From: RGIG8748 sp045576175 | GTDB lineage: Bacteria > Bacillota > Clostridia > UMGS1810 | Reading direction: 5' to 3' | Assembly (NCBI GenBank): GCA_045576175.1 | Contig: JAZNFW010000136.1 | Coordinates: forward strand, 1 to 6,612 | Length of the DNA stretch: 6,612 nucleotides | Shown here: piece by piece, positions 3,114-6,612 of the stretch | Numbering within the stretch: position 1 is the stretch's first letter | How the letters are laid out: each line of letters opens with the position of its first letter | Translations under genes and position numbers: made by a program | Notes under the pieces: generated by a model | What the model saw: only the letters and a program-made list of their open reading frames with translations | What the model was told of the DNA's origin: nothing | Database searches by the model: none

Positions 3114-5204
3114 ATGGCGGAATTTGAAATACTTGCACCTGCAGGCAATCTGGATACTCTGATATGTGCAATAAATAACGGAGCCGATGCGGTATATATC
3201 GGCGGTCAGAATTTCAGTGCACGCAAAAATGCTGTAAATTTCACAAATGAAGAGATACATAAGGCGGTAGAATATGCACACCTCTTCGGTGCCAAGGTTT
3301 TTGTAACTGTAAACACCCTTGTATATGACTGCGAGTTTACTGAACTCATAGATTATATAGCCTTTTTGTACAGTGCTGGAGTGGATGCACTCATAATTCA
3401 GGATTTGGGTGTTCTTTCTGTCATTAAAGAGCATTTTCCGGATTTTGAACTTCACGCAAGCACTCAGATGACCGTACACAACATAGCCGGTGCCAAAATT
3501 GCCAAAAAGCTGGGCTTTAAGAGGGTTGTCCTTTCCAGAGAGCTCACATTTGAAGAAATTAAGAATATATCCGAAAGTGTTGATATAGAGCTTGAGGTTT
3601 TTGCGCACGGAGCACTTTGTATGAGCTACAGCGGGCAGTGTCTTATGAGCAGCTTTATAGGTGCACGAAGCGGAAACAGGGGAGATTGTGCTCAGCCGTG
3701 CAGACTTCCTTACACGCTTATGACTTCAGACGGAAAGGCAGTATCCGAGAAGGACAGGTATCTTTTGAGCCTTAAGGATTTGTGCCTTGTAGAAAAAATG
3801 GATGAACTAAAGAAGTGCGGAGTAAAATCGCTCAAAATAGAAGGCAGAATGAAGAGCGCGGAATATGTGTCTGTTGTAACGAGTATTTACGACAAATACC
3901 GACACGGCGGAGAAGTTGAAAAATCTGATTTACTCTCACTTGAAAATATTTTCAGCCGAAGCGGATTCACTCGCGGATATCTCGAGGGCAACACCGGCAG
4001 ACATATGCTAAATTACGAAAAAAACAACGACGATGTATATAAAAATATATCATCAGACATCAAACATCTTGCAGATAGCCTGAAGAAGAAGAAGACACAC
4101 GCTCCCGTTGTTTTTGATGCTCAAGTAAAAATTATGCTTGATAAACCCATAGAGCTTATTGTGACTGCACTGTCAAGGACAGTTAGCGTAAAGGGCAGTG
4201 TGGATGCCCAGAAAGCACTGAATGTGCCTCTTACGAAGGAGAGAATTTCGGAGCAAATCGGCAAAACCGGCTCAACTCCTTTTGCACTCGGCTCAATTGA
4301 GATAGATATGGAGGAGGGGATATCCCTTCCTGTAAAGGAAATAAATGCCGTAAGGCGAGATGCACTCTCGCTTCTTCAGGCGGAAATAACCAAAACAGAC
4401 CGAGAACCGGTCTCTGTGAATTTTAAAACCAAGGCAAAGGCTTTAAAGGCAGAGGATAAGGTCTCCTTTAACGCTCAGGTCAAAACCCTAAAGCAAATGT
4501 ACTGTGCAATCGATGCCGGCTTTAACAGGGTGCTTGTTCCGTACAGCCTCTATGTGAAAAACAAGGTGGAGATAGATGCCATAAGTCACGATATTTGTGT
4601 TGTTCTTCCCGTTGTAACAAGAGACAATGTGCCCATAGATATTCACAGCATAAAGAGAGATGTGTATGCATCAAATATTTCGCATCTGGATTGTGACTTG
4701 CAGGGAAGAATATATGCCGATTACACTCTTAACGCATTTAATTCGTACACAACAGATGTGCTTAAAAGCTTTGGCGTGGATAGGGTATGTCTTTCGCCCG
4801 AGCTCAATTTGAGAGATGTCTCTTCTGTTTCTTCGGAGATGGAAAAGGAAATCATAGTTTACGGCAGACTTCCTCTTATGACGGTGCAAAACTGCATAGT
4901 AAAATCCTCCTTGGATTCTTGCGGATGCAAAACGGGGTATTATCTCTTGAAAGACAGAAAAGGGATGCTGTTTCCCGTGTTTACCGACAAGGGTGTGTGC
5001 ACAAATACCATACACAATTCTTTGCCCATTTATATGGCGGACAAGCTCGATTTGGTGGAAAAGAGCGGTGTATCGAATATGCGATTTGTGTTTACTACAG
5101 AAAAAGAAGATGAAATTTACCGCATATACCATATGTACCAAAACGCCATTAAGCCGGACTTTGAATTTACAAGAGGTCATTATTTCAGAGAGAGGATGAC
5201 TTAA
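3114..5204 (+). CDS. Long U32-family protein with DUF3656-like domain (RlhA/TrhP-related)
   Basis: This 696-aa protein belongs to peptidase family U32. Its best-studied relatives, E. coli RlhA and the TrhP proteins, are not simple proteases: they hydroxylate cytidine in 23S rRNA or uridine in the tRNA wobble position. The N-terminal barrel (about 4-300) opens with EILAPAGN and holds the U32 signature EVFAHGALCMSYSGQC (161-176). Its conserved cysteines Cys169, Cys176, Cys192 and Cys196 are expected to hold an Fe-S cluster. A DUF3656-like segment follows (about 330-425, ending in NAVRRDALSLLQ). A third part (about 445-690) resembles a second U32-type barrel and contains SPELN, YGRLPLM, LKDRKG and four more cysteines (594, 603, 605, 629). 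The length fits RlhA-like members rather than short TrhP (about 300-450 aa). GGGGGAG (3104-3110) precedes the ATG. The substrate, rRNA or tRNA, is not decided by the sequence; dut begins 3 bases after the stop. Confidence 0.88.
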   Translation: MAEFEILAPAGNLDTLICAINNGADAVYIGGQNFSARKNAVNFTNEEIHKAVEYAHLFGAKVFVTVNTLVYDCEFTELIDYIAFLYSAGVDALIIQDLGVLSVIKEHFPDFELHASTQMTVHNIAGAKIAKKLGFKRVVLSRELTFEEIKNISESVDIELEVFAHGALCMSYSGQCLMSSFIGARSGNRGDCAQPCRLPYTLMTSDGKAVSEKDRYLLSLKDLCLVEKMDELKKCGVKSLKIEGRMKSAEYVSVVTSIYDKYRHGGEVEKSDLLSLENIFSRSGFTRGYLEGNTGRHMLNYEKNNDDVYKNISSDIKHLADSLKKKKTHAPVVFDAQVKIMLDKPIELIVTALSRTVSVKGSVDAQKALNVPLTKERISEQIGKTGSTPFALGSIEIDMEEGISLPVKEINAVRRDALSLLQAEITKTDREPVSVNFKTKAKALKAEDKVSFNAQVKTLKQMYCAIDAGFNRVLVPYSLYVKNKVEIDAISHDICVVLPVVTRDNVPIDIHSIKRDVYASNISHLDCDLQGRIYADYTLNAFNSYTTDVLKSFGVDRVCLSPELNLRDVSSVSSEMEKEIIVYGRLPLMTVQNCIVKSSLDSCGCKTGYYLLKDRKGMLFPVFTDKGVCTNTIHNSLPIYMADKLDLVEKSGVSNMRFVFTTEKEDEIYRIYHMYQNAIKPDFEFTRGHYFRERMT

Positions 5205-5207
5205 TTT

Positions 5208-5663
5208 ATGAACGAAATACAAGTAAAAATAAAATTTTTGGAAAATAATAAAGAAAAGAAGATGCCCTTTTACGCAACAACAGGCTCTGCAGGTATGGAC
5301 CTTACCGCGTGCATAGAAGAAGATATTGTGCTAAAGCCTCTTGAAAGAGCACTTGTTCCTACCGGAATTGCCATAGGACTTCCTAGTGAAGAATATGGGG
5401 CATTTATCTTTGCAAGAAGCGGTCTTGCCACCAAAAAAGGCATTACGCTTTCCAATTGTGTGGGAGTGGTGGACAGTGATTACACTGGAGAAATTAAGGT
5501 AGGACTTATTAATCTTAGCCAAGAACCATACACACTCACAAACGGAGAGAGAATAGCACAGCTTGTAATTCTGCCTGTAGCCCATGCCAATTTTGTGGCT
5601 ACAGAGGAGCTTGACAAAACACAGAGAGGAAGCGGTGGATTCGGTTCCACAGGTGTATATTGA
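5208..5663 (+). CDS. dut: dUTP diphosphatase (dUTPase)
   Basis: Hydrolyses dUTP to dUMP and pyrophosphate, keeping uracil out of DNA and supplying dUMP for thymidylate synthesis. It is a cytoplasmic, normally homotrimeric enzyme. All five trimeric dUTPase motifs are present in order: AGMDL (28-32), ARSGLA (69-74), GVVDSDYTGE (86-95, with catalytic Asp89 and the base-stacking Tyr92), GERIAQ (113-118) and the C-terminal P-loop-like RGSGGFGSTG (140-149). The length of 151 aa is typical. Motif II has Ala where Pro is common, a minor change. The start lies 3 bases after the upstream stop, and its ribosome binding site (AGAGG, 5191-5195) is inside the end of the U32 gene, so translation is probably coupled. 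Its TGA stop overlaps the maf start. Confidence 0.97.
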   Translation: MNEIQVKIKFLENNKEKKMPFYATTGSAGMDLTACIEEDIVLKPLERALVPTGIAIGLPSEEYGAFIFARSGLATKKGITLSNCVGVVDSDYTGEIKVGLINLSQEPYTLTNGERIAQLVILPVAHANFVATEELDKTQRGSGGFGSTGVY

Positions 5664-6247
5664 TGAGAAAGGTTATTCTGGCATCCGCGTCTCCAAGACG
5701 AAAGGAGCTACTCCAAAACATAGGTCTTAAATTTGCTGTTGCAGTGAGCGATGCAGACGAGTCATCGGTTCCAAAGGAACTGGAGCCGGGCTTGTATGTG
5801 CGTGAGCTTTCGTTTATAAAGGCACTCACAGTAGCTAAGGTAAGCGGTAAAGATAGCTTTGTAATAGGAGCAGATACAGTAGTTGTGCACGGAGGAGACA
5901 TCCTCGGTAAGCCTTTGGGCAAGGATGATGCAAGGGGTATGCTAAGGCGTCTTTCGGGCGATACCCACTATGTTTATACAGGCATAAGCGTGGTAGATAC
6001 CAATACTATGGAGACCGTGTCTGAATTTGAAAAAACAGCAGTCACCTTTAGAGAACTTACAGACAGAGAAATAGATTATTATGTAGATAACTATAGTGTT
6101 CTTGACAAAGCAGGAAGCTATGCAATTCAGGAGTATGCAGGCACCTTTGTAAAGTGCATACAGGGCGACTATTTCAACATCGTAGGGCTTCCGGTGTGCA
6201 GACTTTGTGAACTTGTAAAAAAGGAATTCGGGGAGGATTTGGTATAA
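5663..6247 (+). CDS. maf: Maf family nucleoside triphosphate pyrophosphatase
   Basis: A 194-aa cytoplasmic Maf/YhdE-type enzyme that hydrolyses nucleoside triphosphates, in this subfamily mainly dTTP, UTP and modified pyrimidine nucleotides, to monophosphate and pyrophosphate. Maf has also been linked to septum inhibition in Bacillus. Conserved blocks are LASASPRRKELL (6-17), GADTVV (69-74, Asp71 likely metal-binding or catalytic), GKPLGKDDA, MLRRLSG, the YTG turn, DKAGSYAIQ and GDYFNIVGLP. The SASPRR phosphate loop and AIQ favour the dTTP/UTP class over the m7GTP class. The ATG at 5663 overlaps the dut TGA (TGATG), and AGGTG (5651-5655) provides a ribosome binding site; a TTG one codon earlier is less likely. 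With dUTPase it forms a nucleotide-pool cleaning pair, and its stop overlaps mreB (TAATG). Confidence 0.96.
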   Translation: MRKVILASASPRRKELLQNIGLKFAVAVSDADESSVPKELEPGLYVRELSFIKALTVAKVSGKDSFVIGADTVVVHGGDILGKPLGKDDARGMLRRLSGDTHYVYTGISVVDTNTMETVSEFEKTAVTFRELTDREIDYYVDNYSVLDKAGSYAIQEYAGTFVKCIQGDYFNIVGLPVCRLCELVKKEFGEDLV

Positions 6248-6612
6248 TGGCAAAAAGAGATATAGGAATAGACCTTGGTACAGCCAATACTCTGGTGTAT
6301 CTTAAATCCAAAGGAATAGTTATAAATGAGCCGAGCGTTGTGGCAATAAACAAGGATACCGGCGAGGTTATAGCAGTTGGCACACTCGCAAAACAGATGC
6401 TTGGCAGAACACCCGAAAATATCGTTGCCGTTCGTCCTTTGAAAGACGGCGTTATTGCCGATTTTGATGTAACTCAGGTAATGATAAGATATTTTATAAA
6501 CAAAGCACTCGAAAAGAGCGGAATGTCAAAACCTAGGGTTGTGATATGCGTTCCTTCCGGAGTTACCGATGTTGAGAAAATGGCAATAGAGGAGGCTACC
6601 ATTCAGGCAGGA
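6247..6612 (+). CDS. mreB: Rod-shape-determining protein MreB, 5' part only (window ends within gene)
   Basis: An actin-like ATPase whose membrane-bound filaments guide lateral cell-wall synthesis in rod cells. The window holds the first 122 codons, about a third of the usual 330-350 aa. The phosphate-1 motif DIGIDLGTANTLVY (5-18) is characteristic of MreB, followed by INEPSVVAI (27-35), VRPLKDGVIADFDVT (62-76) and a VVICVPSGVT strand-turn (98-107). The reading frame is open to the last base; GGGAGG (6231-6236) lies 10 bases before the ATG, and the start overlaps the maf stop by one base. The maf-mreB junction is typical of Firmicutes, where mreC and mreD follow. MreB paralogs (Mbl, MreBH) are an alternative, but position next to maf favours MreB. 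Confidence 0.95.
   Translation, partial: MAKRDIGIDLGTANTLVYLKSKGIVINEPSVVAINKDTGEVIAVGTLAKQMLGRTPENIVAVRPLKDGVIADFDVTQVMIRYFINKALEKSGMSKPRVVICVPSGVTDVEKMAIEEATIQAG

Noticed and set aside
4671..5222. 183-codon minus-strand ORF
   Set aside because: Shadow of the U32 gene, whose frame shows continuous family motifs.
5660..5662. TTG start one codon before the maf ATG
   Set aside because: The ATG at 5663 gives the usual Maf N-terminus and the common TGATG stop-start overlap; nothing favours TTG.
1..6612. CRISPR array, insertion sequence or integrated element
   Set aside because: No regularly spaced direct repeats, transposase or integrase motifs, or duplicated tRNA 3' ends were seen.

Overview
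This window reads as a stretch of low-GC Gram-positive chromosome, most likely from the class Clostridia. The evidence is the low GC content, strong AGGAGG-type ribosome binding sites, sigma-A-like promoters, tRNA with an encoded CCA, a stand-alone ferredoxin:thioredoxin reductase-like subunit beside thioredoxin (an anaerobe trait), and a maf-mreB junction like that of Firmicutes. No transposase, integrase, phage gene or CRISPR array is visible. The protein-coding part is housekeeping. The least ordinary stretch is the left 850 bases.

Left region (1-850): a small orphan gene (87 aa, unrecognised) has its own promoter, which carries a perfect inverted repeat. It ends in a strong hairpin terminator shared with a convergent tRNA-Ser(CGA) on the minus strand. 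Behind the tRNA on the same strand lies a roughly 140-base segment without a credible ORF. It has a good promoter (TTTACA-17-TATAAT), a 5' part that reads like positions 1-40 of another tRNA-Ser(CGA), then a run of small hairpins that can close into a four-way junction, then a hairpin followed by T5. This looks like a transcribed structured RNA, or a tRNA remnant recruited into one. It is the best candidate here for something undescribed.

Minus-strand redox and RNA-modification block (900-2237): an RluA-family pseudouridine synthase gene, then a two-gene redox unit with its own promoter, a 65-aa FtrB-like protein followed by thioredoxin, closed by a strong terminator. The pairing suggests that thioredoxin is reduced from ferredoxin.

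Plus-strand block (2315-6612): a divergent promoter drives a CDP-alcohol phosphatidyltransferase gene (probably pgsA) with its own terminator. Next comes a tightly packed four-gene run: a long U32-family protein related to RNA hydroxylases, dUTPase (dut), Maf nucleotide pyrophosphatase, and the start of mreB, which is cut by the window edge. Gaps are 3 nt, then 1-nt overlaps (TGATG, TAATG), so translation is probably coupled. The run joins RNA modification, nucleotide-pool sanitation and cell-shape control.
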